From NCBI RefSeq assembly GCF_024763615.1, contig NC_077223.1:47120627-47184626 (forward strand): DNA of 64,000 nucleotides, written 5' to 3'. The notes under the pieces are model-generated. The model saw only the letters and a list, made by a program, of their open reading frames with translations. It did not search any database and was not told the origin of the DNA. Source of the DNA: Phlebotomus papatasi (taxonomy: Eukaryota; Arthropoda; Insecta; Diptera; Psychodidae). Each line of letters begins with the position of its first letter. Position 1 is the stretch's first letter. Both the position numbers and the translations under genes were made by a program. This document shows positions 1 through 11,026 of the stretch, piece by piece.

Positions 1-489
1 AACCTGATAGCAGCATCATAGGCGTAATTATGAAAGTATCATATCTAAGATTTTCGCTAATAAAAATACCCATCCGAATCATAGAATTTTACACATGCGC
101 AATATAAGAAATGATGTCTGTTATCATCATAAAAGTTCTTTGGTAAACTCCAGTCTCAAGTACCAACATTGTAAAATGATTTCCCACATTACAAGACAAA
201 CTGGATTGGAATCCAGATAATTAATAACAAAGATTGATCCAATGTTATAGGGGCTGTTATATCAACTTTAATTTTTTGTCAAATGGTGATTTCAAAAAGA
301 TTGATTTTTTAAAACACTTGTTGTAGGTACTTCTTAAACTTTACTGAATGTTTGTGAATTCTAGGGCACGGCAAATTATCATTTACCATCACCCAATACC
401 ACAAAGAAAATTTATTTTTTAAATTCATCTGTACAAAAAATCCAAAATAGACATAAGCACGTCCCTGTAAACTGGATACCAATACTAAT

Positions 490-740
490 GGCTCCGACAC
501 ACCTTTTAGATCAGGAAAATTTCACAGTCGAAATTCACATCCCTTTCTTTCTTAAAAGCTTTGCATGTCTATCCTACTCTTTCACACTCTTCTTCTTCTT
601 TTAAACATTACACCAAATTAAATTTAGTTCAATCCAATTTTGGTGCCGAAAAGTGGGACAGACTTATGAAAATCTTTTGAGAAAGGCACGCGAATTTTGA
701 TTTTATGAAATTCTACCGAGCTAAAAGGTGTACCGAAGGC
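490..740. mobile_element. Palindromic MITE, unit 1 of a tandem pair
   Basis: The left end contains CCGACACACCTTTTAGAT and the right end contains its imperfect reverse complement, CTAAAAGGTGTACCGA. The inverted similarity continues inward for about 80 bases on each side. No reading frame is plausible. The unit is followed directly by a second, similar unit in the same orientation. Ends are good to a few bases. Confidence 0.6.
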
Positions 741-745
741 ATAAT

Positions 746-1008
746 GGTTCCGACACACCTTTTAGATTAGGAAAATTTCATAAAGTCAAAATTCACATCC
801 TTTTTTTTCTTAAAAGCTTTGCATAAGTCTATCCCACTTTTTCACACACTTCTTCTTTTTTTTTAACGTCACACCAAATTAAATTTCGTTCAGTACAATT
901 TTAAGTCCGAAAGAATGGGATAGACTTATGAAAATCTTTTGAGAAAGAAAGAGGGACATGAATTTTGACTTCATGAAATTATACCGAGCTAAAAGGTGTG
1001 GCGAAGGC
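746..1008. mobile_element. Palindromic MITE, unit 2 of a tandem pair
   Basis: A second copy of the preceding unit, with the same inverted ends (CCGACACACCTTTTAGAT on the left, CTAAAAGGTGTGGCGAAGG on the right) and the same internal TTTCTTAAAAGCTTTGCAT motif. A direct tandem repeat of about 256 bp made of two palindromes suggests insertion of one copy at the edge of another, or unequal exchange. Confidence 0.6.
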
Positions 1009-1153
1009 ATAAGGTTTTATTAGGTGAGATTCTTAACAATCTCACCTACTATAATCCTAACAAAATTTCATGTCCTCCGATCGCGCTCAAACTTGGCCAA
1101 AATGTGTTTCGCCACTTCCTGATCACGAATATATGGGGGGCTAAGTTACGTTC

Positions 1154-1184
1154 CCGGCCGGCCGGCCGGCCGGCCGGCCGGCCG
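1154..1184. repeat. CCGG tetranucleotide run
   Basis: About 31 bases of uninterrupted CCGG repeats, self-complementary and extremely GC- and CpG-rich in an otherwise AT-rich region. It lies near the left end of the surrounding TIR element. Confidence 0.9.
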
Positions 1185-1375
1185 CTCTTTGGAGCTTAAT
1201 AGCTCCTAAACTAAAAAAGATATCGACTTGTGGTTTTCGGCAAAGGTTATATATCGCATGAAAATTGCAACTTGGTGCATTGACCCCCCACCCCCCACCC
1301 CTCCTTCCGCCATTTTGAAGACCCCCCTTTTTTTGTTTTCTCAATAGCTCCGCCCCTATGGCATCGATCGGGCTC

Positions 1376-2250
1376 AAATTTTAGTATGTTATAGCTGGGC
1401 CTTAGAGCTTTCCATCAATACCAAACTTAAGGTCCCCCGACCCCCCTGACCCGAGCTATAAGGGTCCAAAAAAAATTTCTTAAAATGGCCATAACTCCGG
1501 TTCTAATTGTCAGAATTTAAAAAATGAGGACTTTTTGGAAAGCTCTCGTGAAATGCCACTTCTCCTTCTAACATCGCAAGTTCATAAAACCACCGCTAGG
1601 GGCGCTTTTTTTAAAAAGAAAATTTTTAAATCTTATAAGTTAAATAACTTAAAAATTCCTTATGCAATCGGGCTGAAATTTTAGTATGTTGTAGCCGTTG
1701 ATTATACCTATCAAACGAAAAAAACCTTAAGTCGATCCATAACCCCTGACCCGAGCTATAAGGGGTCAAAGTTCGAACATTGACCGGCCTCTATCTCCGG
1801 TTCTAATTAACATAGCGACATAAATTTTACCTTTTTGGTTTCGTCTCGATGAGCACTTTCAGATGGAAGTTCAAAAAGTCACCACAGGTGGCGCTGTGAT
1901 AGCGTCAAAATTCATCGAAATTCAAAGACATTTTTCTCAAAAACGGCATTGTGCAAGTTAATCAAATTTTAGTATGTTGTAGTCCAGTCTAGGACGTTTC
2001 CAAAATGGTGCGTATGTGCGCTGTGGTTTCAATAGAACCGGAGATATGAGGGGTCAAAGTTCACGAAATTCAAAAAATCATATCTCTGGTTCTATGTGAC
2101 CGATTTTGATGAATGAGGGCTTAAATGAAAGATCTCACCAAAAGCTACAACTTTCTAGAATATTTGAACTTCGTGGGACCAACACCAGGGGCGCCACAGT
2201 CGAAAAACCAATTTCAATATCACATAACCTCAATTATCTCGACTGTCGCT
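1376..2250. repeat. Degenerate tandem repeat, period about 290-300 bp
   Basis: The phrase AAATTTTAGTATGTT recurs at 1376, 1676 and 1964. In two of the units it is followed by GACCCGAGCTATAAG and then by a phrase close to CTCCGGTTCTAATT. Three recognisable units of 288-300 bp, with a possible weaker fourth, have diverged considerably. Confidence 0.7.
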
Positions 2251-2821
2251 GAACCGATTTTGATGATTACTTCGACATAATTGTAGAGAACATTTGTCTC
2301 TACATTTCGTCCATACATCATTTTCCGCTCAGACTACGCTATCACTCCGATTTTGCCGTTTAAGTGTGAAAAAATTAATTATTCCCATAATAACGCTTTG
2401 AAATCACTCAGATGCCAATTTGACTGCCTCTACTCCACCAAGACACTTAAAATATGGTTTTAAATGGAAAGTCCCACAAAATACAACAATTCTTTGATAT
2501 AGTTGAAGTTCAACAAATGACTACTTGGGGCACTCTGGATGAAAAAACGAGTTAAGAAACAAAAAACCTCGATTATCTTGGCTTCTGAGTAATCGATGAG
2601 ATCATGTTCTATGGAAAAATTATAGAGAACATTCTGGTCTACATTTCACCCATATATCACTTTTGTGCCAGTTCATCCAAATCCTTGATATTTTGGTTTA
2701 AATACAAAATTTGTATAATTTCACGAATTTGTTTCAAGATAACTGAATGGCGACTCACAATTTCAGCTCTAAATCGAATTTGCATGCACTCCGAGTTAGC
2801 TCACGTTAAGAATCTCACCTA

Positions 2822-4486
2822 TAAGCCGGTTAGGATTATCTGTCCCTTTTCGCTTCCTCTCCAGTTGCAAGTTCATTTGAACAACAATGAATTTTAAATT
2901 TGTCGGTTAATCTTGTAAATTTTATTTTATTTTAGAAAATATATTTAATCTTTCTTTTACGATTTTCTTATACGATTATGTTAGAATTTTCCAATAATAA
3001 TATTTCGAAAAATAAAATACAATATGACAATTCTCGTTGATGCCAATTTACACTTCATATTTCCATTTATCACTCAATTACATTTTTTAAGAGTACGCAA
3101 AAACGCAGTGCTTGTGAAAATCGACAAAAATAACAATGTTGTACAAGCGGGATTTACTATATGATTTTTTTTCCTCACCACGCAATTGGTGATAAGTCAC
3201 CAAGATAGTGAACTCATACTAGAGTTTTCCAGTTTTATTCTATCGGAAATTTTAATGCAAACTCACTTCATCTGATAATTTTGTGGTGTGCAGAAAGCAC
3301 TGGGTATTCTGCCCGAGAGAGGAGAGCATATAGTGTGGTTTTTCTAAATTGGAGATAGAGAGTGAAAATAAACATAGAATTTCGTGGTGATTAAATATTT
3401 GTAAAAAAGAAAAAAAGAACAGGAGTTTCATCCTGTTAAATAATGGGTTGTTTAAATTCCACTTTTGTTTCACCGGCAAATGTAAGGAGAAAAGAAAATA
3501 AACTGACGCCTTAAACAAAAATTTTTATGCTTAACCCGTGCCAAACAAAATATTTTTAAATATCTAAGTCGTACATATGTTTCAATTGCACGAAGAAAAA
3601 GAAGTGATATAAAAATAGGGAGTGTGTATGGAGCATCTATTTCGGGAAGATGTGAAAATGTTTGATGTTTATTTTTGTGGCTATTTTTAATGCAACGAAC
3701 TAAAAAAGAGCAGCATTTATATACTGAATTAATAGCAAATTAAATGTTTTTGTCGTGCTATTTCTGTCACAAATTTATTTTTTTTCCGAGTGTAATTGAT
3801 TTATAACATGCAACTTGTTGAGAATGTAATTGTTAAATTAACTATCTTTAGTAAAATTGACGTTCATGAATTAATGAGTGAGTTCAAGCACCCATTCGAT
3901 AAAATCAAAATAGTTTTTCTGATTGTTTTTTTTTTTATTATAAAATTTTTGCGGGAAAATTCCTCTAGTCCATTGTTTAATGTTTTTTTGCGGAAGCTAA
4001 AAAGTGTCACAGTTTCTCGTAAAAATAAATTCCACACACGCAAAGAGTACAAATTTATTTTTTATGCATGAACAATGTGGCAAAATGCCGTGTAAATAAT
4101 TTCCGCCAAATCGATTTATTATCTTGAGCGGATTTCTTCGAGAAAATTTTCAACTGTGAAGGACGTTCATTGTCAAGTGAGTTCGCTGTGGTGCGATAAA
4201 GTACAAACATTTCAATTTCAATTACTTATTGAATTATTTATTGCTTTAAAGAGTTTATTTTGTAAATTATACACAGTGTCATTCACTTTAAACACCATTT
4301 CTCCATCATTTTTTCCCTTGAGAAGTTTCAGAAGTCATATAGAGGGAGGTTAAGTTTGTCAGAGAGTTTAATACAATGGAAAATTCTACTTGATTCTATT
4401 AGGAATATTGAGTAAATCCCTATTTAATTGAAGTGGACATTACAGCTTTTTTATTTACTAAAATATTTATGGAAATAATGATCCAA
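2822..4486. other. AT-rich stretch, no gene recognised
   Basis: Only short, AT-driven open frames occur here on either strand, none with coding-like composition or a recognisable domain. No clear transposon ends were seen. The stretch is either intergenic or part of an intron of the gene downstream. Confidence 0.5.
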
Positions 4487-4736
4487 CACTGAGAAAAAAG
4501 AGGGTGCGATTAACTTTTTTTCCTCATAACTAACACTTTTTAGGTATAAAAATATATCAACATTTTTTAATTTTAATTTGACACCTTTTTAAGTGTAAAA
4601 TTAACATGAAAAAGGGTAACTTTAACCCCTAATACACCTAAAAAGCATAATATTTACATCGATTTCGGATCAATACTGCAGGGTAAAATTAACATTTCCG
4701 AAATGTTATTTTGACTTTTTTGGATTTCTCTTAGTG
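4487..4736 (+). mobile_element. MITE family I, copy 1
   Basis: A 250-bp element with ends CACTGAGAAAAA and TTTCTCTTAGTG. The interior holds the family signature GAGGGTGCGATTAAC, then GGTAACTTTAACCCCTAATA, then GGATCAATACTGCAG. Six copies occur in the window, in both orientations. It has no coding capacity. The cleaner copies are flanked by TA. Confidence 0.85.
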
Positions 4737-5314
4737 AGTGATTTTTTCTCACAAATTATACAGAAATTCAATTGCTGGCTAATTTAGCTCCAGTCTTCCC
4801 TAATTTATATTTAAAAAATTGATAACTGGAATTTGTGGGAGTTTCTGTTCAATATCGTATTTCATTCCATGAGTCTTGTCTTTTAATCAACAATATGGAT
4901 AAAGGTGTAATATTGTATTTTATTCGTACATACATAAAATAGTGTTTATAGAGGAATTTTATGATCTGGAAAGTCAGAAAATGAGTGCAAAATGATGGAC
5001 AAAGTGACGATTTACAAGGTGAAGGAAAATTGTTGCTAATTTAATTATTGGATATATATAAGTATTGAGAAAAATGACTCGTCAACATTTTCTAAACCAA
5101 TTAACGTATGAGGCACTCACTCAGTCAGATGAAGAGTTGTACGTTACACTTGCAGCTTTTCCGTCATTTCCTTTCTTCTTCTTTCACTCATTCTATTTGA
5201 TGTGTGATTTTGTACATATAATGTGAAAACTGCAATAAGTACACTTATCAAATGAATTGATAGATTTGTATGTGTTTAGAGTCTGTATGTCGTCCTAGCG
5301 TAAAACAGTAGATA

Positions 5315-6276
5315 GGGGAAAGTCATCTGCCTTCAAACGAAAAATGGAGTTCCAAATTTAAGATTTTTTTCTGAAGAATCCACAAAATGTATTTTATTTT
5401 CTACTACACCAAAAAATTCTCTTGTTCATTCGGCGTATATGATTTCCTCATTTAGCACTTGCAAGTCCTCAGTTTTTCCTTCTGAGGAAATTAAAAAAGT
5501 GATGTCGATTTGTATGAAGGCAGCTGGCATAGTCTGCCTTTAAACGCGAGGCAGCTACCTTTAAATGTTTTTTTTTCACTTAGAATATTGAATCAATAAA
5601 ACTAAATGGGCTATAAATGATTAGGTTGAAGCCTAACGCACTCACTAAAATCGTCACTGCAGTCAAAAGACATTACACAATAACTTTTCTTCACATTTTT
5701 CTGAAGCACTGTTTTGCACTTGAAAATTTGGAAGAAAAAGCCATTGAAGTTGAAAATTGTCAACTTGAAACATCCAGGCCGGAGCAAGATAGCAGGTTAT
5801 AAGTATTTGTATGACGTTCGTCAGAGAAAAGTAGGAGTTCGATTTCACATGTTTTGATGTATGGAAAGATAGGATTTAAAGGCACACGACATTAGCATTT
5901 AAAGGCTGCTGCAGGGTGATATTTGCAAATTTTTGCCACCCACAAAAATTGTGTCATCTGAACCAAAATGTATTAACAGAAATATTAAGCCTGATTAACC
6001 TTCTATGTGTCACAATGGAAGATTTATTTGTAAAATGATTTTTACTATGAAAAATCACATGATTTATGGAACATCAAAATTACAGTTTAGAGCTCATTTT
6101 CATTTTTTTTGATCTAGCATCTAGGAAATAGGAGCTAGGCTCTCCATTTTTTGATGATTTGTGAGGATGATGGATAGCTACCTAATAGTTAATAGAATAT
6201 AATTTATGCTTTTGAGAACAATGAAAAAATCGCAAAATTTGAAGGCTGCTGCATTTAAAGGCGGACGACTTTTCCC
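5315..6276 (+). mobile_element. Non-autonomous TIR element, family A, copy 1
   Basis: A 962-bp element flanked by TA (5313-5314, 6277-6278). The inverted ends are GGGGAAAGTCATCTGCCTT and GGCGGACGACTTTTCCC. A copy of exactly the same length and nearly the same sequence lies at 18351-19312. The longest frame (about 61 codons on the minus strand) exists in both copies but resembles no transposase. Confidence 0.85.
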
Positions 6277-6857
6277 TACTAGAGTTTTTTTTTTATAAAA
6301 AAGGGGGTGGAAAGCATTTAAGCTTTATGAAATGCTCGTGACTAAGATACTACACTCTTTAGAGTAGTTTCATACAAATTTTTCTCGTGTACTCATTCTC
6401 AAAAACTCAAGTATGTCGCCAAGGGTTTATTCCATAACATATTTGTTTTAATAATTTTAAATATTTTGTAATACTATAAATCGGTTAAAGTCAATACGAC
6501 TGTTAAAGTGAGGATAACAATTAATTCATAAATCGATTGGAGCAAGGGAGGAAATTTGATGTATATTTAGGGCTAACATTAGATCTAAATAGGTACCTAC
6601 TTTTGGACAATTTTCCATTACGAAACAGAAAAAAATCAGTGTCTTATTAAAAGCATATAAATATCTCGAATTACGGTCGGTTGAAAGAAGTTCTGACATA
6701 TCGGGATTGTAACATCTTTTAAATTAATTCCTATTTTAGCTTAGTCGGTTGAGACATATACACTATCTAAAGGATCTGAAGGCTAAACTAAAAGTTGATC
6801 TCTGAACTTGATACACCATTATAAGGGATAATTCAAGTTTGTTGACTTTTATTCATA

Positions 6858-7112
6858 CACTTGAGAGAAATCCGAAAAAGTTAAAATAACATCCCGGAAA
6901 TGTTAAGTTTACCTTGCAGTATTGATCCAAAATCAGTGTAAATATTATGCTTCCTAAGTGTATTAGGGGTTAAAGTTACCCTTTTTCATGTTAATTTTAC
7001 CCTTAAAAATGTGTAAAATTAACATTAAAAAATGTTGATATATTTTTACATCTAAAAAGTGTTAAAGTTACGAGGAAAAAAAGTTAATCGCACCCCGGTT
7101 TTTTTCTCAGTG
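6858..7112 (-). mobile_element. MITE family I, copy 2
   Basis: The reverse complement of the family at 4487. It is flanked by TA at 6856-6857 and 7113-7114. The ends read CACTTGAGAGAAATCC and TTTTTCTCAGTG. The stretch from 6279 to 6855 between this and the previous element holds no recognisable gene; 6300-6360 resembles the terminal part of family N in reverse. Confidence 0.85.
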
Positions 7113-7377
7113 TATTAGGTGTGATCCTTACATAATCACACCTATATTTTATAATTTGATATTTAATTTTGTATTTAAAACAAAATGCGCAAACAATCTA
7201 AAAAGAATAAAATTTTGGCAAATTTTTCTAGTTATGAAATTTAGTGAGTCGTCATCTGAAAATTTATTAAATTCTGCTCATAAGTGCATTAAAATCTCAA
7301 AATCATAAACACTGAGTTAGTGCTTCGTAATTTTCAAGACGAGATATAAAGCTATAAAACAGTTTAACAGTTTAACA

Positions 7378-8235
7378 GGCATTAATTTTTACTGTTCGAA
7401 CTCAAAGAGAGAGCAGTTATATGATATGCTTTTTCCAACTTGTGATCTACCGCTCTGAAGCTTGAACGGTAAGAGATATCAAATTCCGATCTTCGGTGAC
7501 CCCCATAAGTGGACACTATTTCTGACGGCGTTTTTTTCCTTTTTTCCCTAATCTCTCTACGACTTGGCCAAAATCGTTTTTGGGAACGTAGGAAGTGGAA
7601 TGGTATTATAGTTTCAATTAGTTGGCAGAGCTATCGAAAAATTACTTCCTTTCAGATTCAAAAATTTTCAATAAATTTTTGTTTCATAAATTGCTATAAG
7701 TTTTTAGAATCATTTTCAACAACCATATTTTTCGGTTTTTCTGAAAATTAGCCCAAGTTTTTTCATTGATTTTTGGATGTGTTTTATAGATAGTCCAGAC
7801 GAACATTTCGTCCAAACATACTTAAGACCGGAAAATTCACCATTTTGAATTATTGAAGGGATTGAAGGTCAAAGGTCATTCACTTTTTAGGGCAACATTT
7901 TTTAACCGATTTGGTTGAATTTGGATTTTTTGGAAAGGTTTTGATATGTCTTATCTGGCTATATCAATCCCAATCGTAATGAATTGGTCATGTAATCGTA
8001 AGTGATTTATTTTTCTCTAATACCTCTTTCTATTTTCATGTAAGCACGTTAATGACAAGAAAATTCTAAAATGCACACTTCTCAGTAGTTTACTTCAGAA
8101 TTGTTTTCCGATTTGTGATTGAATTTAATCGTTAATAAACCGGTTTACACCCAAAAACATTCAAAATGTAATTCACAGAGAGCTATATCTCACGAGTTGG
8201 AGCATTCTGCAAAGCTTGCCATTTCTTTTTTGTGA
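7378..8235 (+). repeat. Interspersed repeat family N, copy 1
   Basis: An 850-bp degenerate repeat also seen around 53915-57660 and, in fragments, at 22240, 38975, 47878 and 62450. Landmarks are TTCGAACTCAAAGAGAGAGC at the left, GACCCCCATAAGTGGACA, GCGAACATTTCGTCC-like text in the middle, and CACGAGTTGGAGCATTCTGC at the right. No protein coding is apparent. The class of element is not recognised. Confidence 0.55.
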
Positions 8236-8271
8236 TACTTAAAAGTTTTCATAATGATTTTCGACCAGTGA

Positions 8272-8521
8272 AAAAGTTTTTAAGAAGTGAAAACACGGTA
8301 TTTTGACCTTTTCGCTTCTCCTCCTTTATTCCTCGCCAACGTTTCGGAGCTTGGTGGGGAAAGGGTGTCAGAGAAATCGTTCACTACTACTTTTTCACAA
8401 ATGGACGAAATAGTAGTGAACCATTTCCCTGACATCCTTTTCCCACCAAGCTCCGAAATGTTGGCGAGGAATAAAGGAGGAGAAGCCAAAAGCTCGAAAT
8501 CCTGTGCTTTCACTTTTTAAA
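8272..8521. repeat. Long hairpin: two 118-bp inverted arms
   Basis: The left arm includes TTCTCCTCCTTTATTCCTCG and the right arm its inverse, CGAGGAATAAAGGAGGAGAA. The arms pair over about 118 bases with roughly 15% mismatches and almost no loop. As a result both strands show a similar 77-codon open frame; that is a by-product of the palindrome, not evidence for a gene. It may be a foldback MITE or a source of double-stranded RNA. Confidence 0.8.
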
Positions 8522-9114
8522 AGTTTTCGTTCATCAAAAAAATCCTTTGAAATGAGGCAGCTTTAAAATTCGGTTTTTTTCGTATTTCGTATTCAACTTC
8601 TCAATCGGTTTGTGGAGCTAAATTTAACATGATTATGGTTCAGTTCCATTTAAAAATAAGAGAAAAAAGCCCTATTTCAAAAGTACCAAAAAGAAAAAAA
8701 AATTATCTGGACAATATTATGTCATTTAGTGTATAAACATAAAAATAACATATTTTTAGCACTTTATTTTCTCTATCTCAGATGGTTACTTATTTTATTA
8801 AATTCAATATTGTTCTATGAATTTTAACTAATTGAACTATGCATGTTAAACAATAAAAAAAATGGATTTAACCGGTATAATCCGTTTTATCTATTTTTTA
8901 ATATTTTGAAAATTTTCAAGGAAAATATTTCATTTTACAATAAATGCAGAGAATTTCAATGGGAAGAATTCCGTGAGTTATGCATAAAATTTTCTACCAC
9001 AGAAATATTTTCGCAAAATGAGTGACGGAAATATTGGCGTGTGAGGAAAAGTATCCAATTTCCTATTTTTATCGATTGACCCAGAATGGAAAAGAACAAA
9101 AGTCAGAATAGATA
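8522..9114. other. AT-rich spacer with a fragment of family Q
   Basis: Nothing coding is recognised. Bases 8636-8690 resemble the right interior of the family Q elements found at 37237 and 40753 (phrase TAGAGAAAAAAGCCC-like followed by ATTTCAAAAGT), suggesting a decayed copy. Confidence 0.4.
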
Positions 9115-9116
9115 TA

Positions 9117-10367
9117 GGGGAGACCGGGGAGGTTTGGGACAGGGGTAGTGTGGGACAAGGCGATTTTTTCAATTAATTTTTGAAATAAATGGGATTTAAC
9201 CATTACTGTATCGTAGGCAATATTAAGATGTATCTTGACTAAAAGAATGGATATCCTCAGTTTTATTGCTTTAATTCTATGATCACTTTTTTAAAAATTG
9301 ATAAAAATTGTATATTTTGACGTCTCAGTTTTCCTCTTTGTATTTTATATCAGCGATATATAATCAAAACTTTTTTATCTCATTAGGTAGCAGTGTAATC
9401 TGGGAACATATTTTTATAAAAGTTTCAGAGATTATACGCTCTTGTTTTTTACATAAAGGTTTTAAATAGCAAAACTACCCGCGGTGATGTTTGGGACACC
9501 TGAAAGGGGATGAATGGGACGTTGATTTTCGACGCGATTGTCGGTGGTGTTCAATTGTTTATTGTCAAAATGAAGAATAATGCCCAGTTTCTACTGAAAA
9601 TCTCCCTCTTGTGCAAACTTTACCAGTAGAGCAGATTTTTTTTAACTACAGGGACAATTAAACCATCATTGTCTTGGGAATCAATAATTCCTTCTCAGAG
9701 AATATTCGATCTTTGCCCAATCTAGTTAAAAACTATTTTTTTCGAAAATTTCTCGAACAAGTTCTCCAGAAAAGGCAAGGCGAGAGTTAATTCAGAGAAA
9801 TAATGAGAAAACAGGAATCCATCAATGAGTTCAAAACTAAGAGTTGTAAGAAAATCTACTCACTTAAGGAATTTGATAATCATGATTGCAATATTTAGAA
9901 TAAAAAAAGAAAAGAAAGGTAGATGGAAAATAAGAAGAAAATACTTTAAATAATTGATTGACAATAAATGACTCCACTGTACAAATAAAATTGATATTAA
10001 TTTCTAAGTATAAATAAAAGATGAAACATTTTTATTTCTATCAGAAATATTTTTAATCTGGTATTTAAAATTAATTAACGTGTTCCAGTAATGCAAATTA
10101 TGCGAGAAAAACGCGTCCCAAACATCCCCTTTTGCGTCCCATACTGCCCCACATCGGGGAGGTTTGGAACAAAGCGTCAAGTAAAATGTTTTATCTTCTC
10201 CAAGAAAACTGAGTTGTTTTCCAAGTTCTATCGAGTACTTTTTATAAAGTCAATACCCATAAGTATTCTATAGACTGCATAAAATTGTAATACACTATCG
10301 TGATTTTCTAGAATACTGTCTCAAAGTCAAAACATGAAAAAGTGTCCCAAACCTCCCCGGTCTCCCC
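9117..10367. mobile_element. TIR element family C1, TA-flanked
   Basis: A 1251-bp element with long inverted ends: GGGGAGACCGGGGAGGTTTG at 9117 and its inverse, CAAACCTCCCCGGTCTCCCC, ending at 10367. TA lies at 9115-9116 and 10368-10369. The GTTTGGGACA-like phrase also recurs inverted inside both ends. No transposase was recognised, so it is non-autonomous. Confidence 0.85.
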
Positions 10368-10806
10368 TAAATTAATTTTGGATTTGTCAAAAAAAACCCT
10401 TCTATTGCGAATATTTGCACAGATTGATTTATTTTTATGGATACAATTGAGAATTGAGAGGCATAAGGAGGTCATATTTAGCTAAAACTTGATATAGACA
10501 GTTTTTTTTGAAATATTATATACATATATATATAAAATATTTTAATGATATGTGGATGACAGTTGAAAAAGACATTTTAATGGGTATTAAATTGGAGAAG
10601 AGTGGATAAATGGAGACACTTCTAGGGGAACATTTGATTTATTTACTGCATTTCAGCAGTAAATGTGAGTCAGATAAGATTACGATTGCGAGAAGAGCAA
10701 AAAAAAGTGTTTTATCACTATTGTTGCGTGATTCCAAGACACTAGATACGATTACCATCCATTTCTCATGTCGCTGTCAACAGTAGCAGCCGTGCGATAG
10801 AATAAA

Positions 10807-10842
10807 TATAAAGACTCAGTTCAGTTTAATTTCCATTTCAGT
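10807..10842 (+). promoter_or_regulatory. Candidate TATA/Inr core promoter of a FAM13 isoform
   Basis: TATAAAG starts at 10807, and an arthropod initiator TCAGTG has its A at 10840, placing TATA at about -33. Downstream at 10997 is an ATG in good insect context, in an exon that ends in phase 0, matching the phase of FAM13 exon B. The motifs are visible; promoter activity and the link to FAM13 are inference. Confidence 0.5.
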
Positions 10843-10996
10843 GTTTCATCGTCTAGGCACAATTGCTAGAGGATGCTCTGAACATTTTTTTCCGGCAAAA
10901 GAAGAGAATATTGTGAAAAAAAAGAGATTGTTCTAGTTTCTCTTCTCTTAAAATATCCTTGAAATTTGTTGGTGATTTTTTATTTCGTGAGAGAAA

Positions 10997-11026
10997 ATGA
11001 TTTTGCTGTATTTAGAGCCACTTCTG
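10997..11026 (+). CDS. FAM13: Candidate first coding exon of a short FAM13 isoform
   Basis: ATG at 10997 (context GAGAAAATGA, purine at -3) opens ten codons, MILLYLEPLL, that run to 11026. The next bases are GTAAAA, a usable splice donor at 11027. The exon ends exactly between codons, and FAM13 exon B at 15329 starts in phase 0, so joining them keeps the FAM13 frame. The exon would begin at the Inr at 10840, giving a 157-nt 5' UTR. Mammalian FAM13A also has short isoforms that start downstream of the RhoGAP domain, so an internal promoter is reasonable for the family. The alternative is that this ATG and donor are chance, and exon B uses its own ATG at 15335 or is entered from an exon upstream of the window. 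Confidence 0.4.

Larger units (their letters stand above)
1023..2819. mobile_element. TA-flanked TIR element with internal tandem repeats
   Basis: GGTGAGATTCTTAAC begins at 1023 and its exact inverse, GTTAAGAATCTCACC, ends at 2819. Each end is flanked by TA (1021-1022 and 2820-2821), the target duplication of Tc1/mariner-like elements. The 1797-bp interior has no transposase; it holds a CCGG run and a degenerate tandem repeat with a period near 295 bp. It is non-autonomous. Confidence 0.65.

Noticed and set aside
1..489. Possible gene in the first 489 bases
   Set aside because: Only a 63-codon minus-strand frame without domain is present. The sequence looks like ordinary AT-rich spacer.
8280..8520. 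Two similar 77-codon frames on opposite strands
   Set aside because: They are produced by the palindrome itself, with no independent coding signal.
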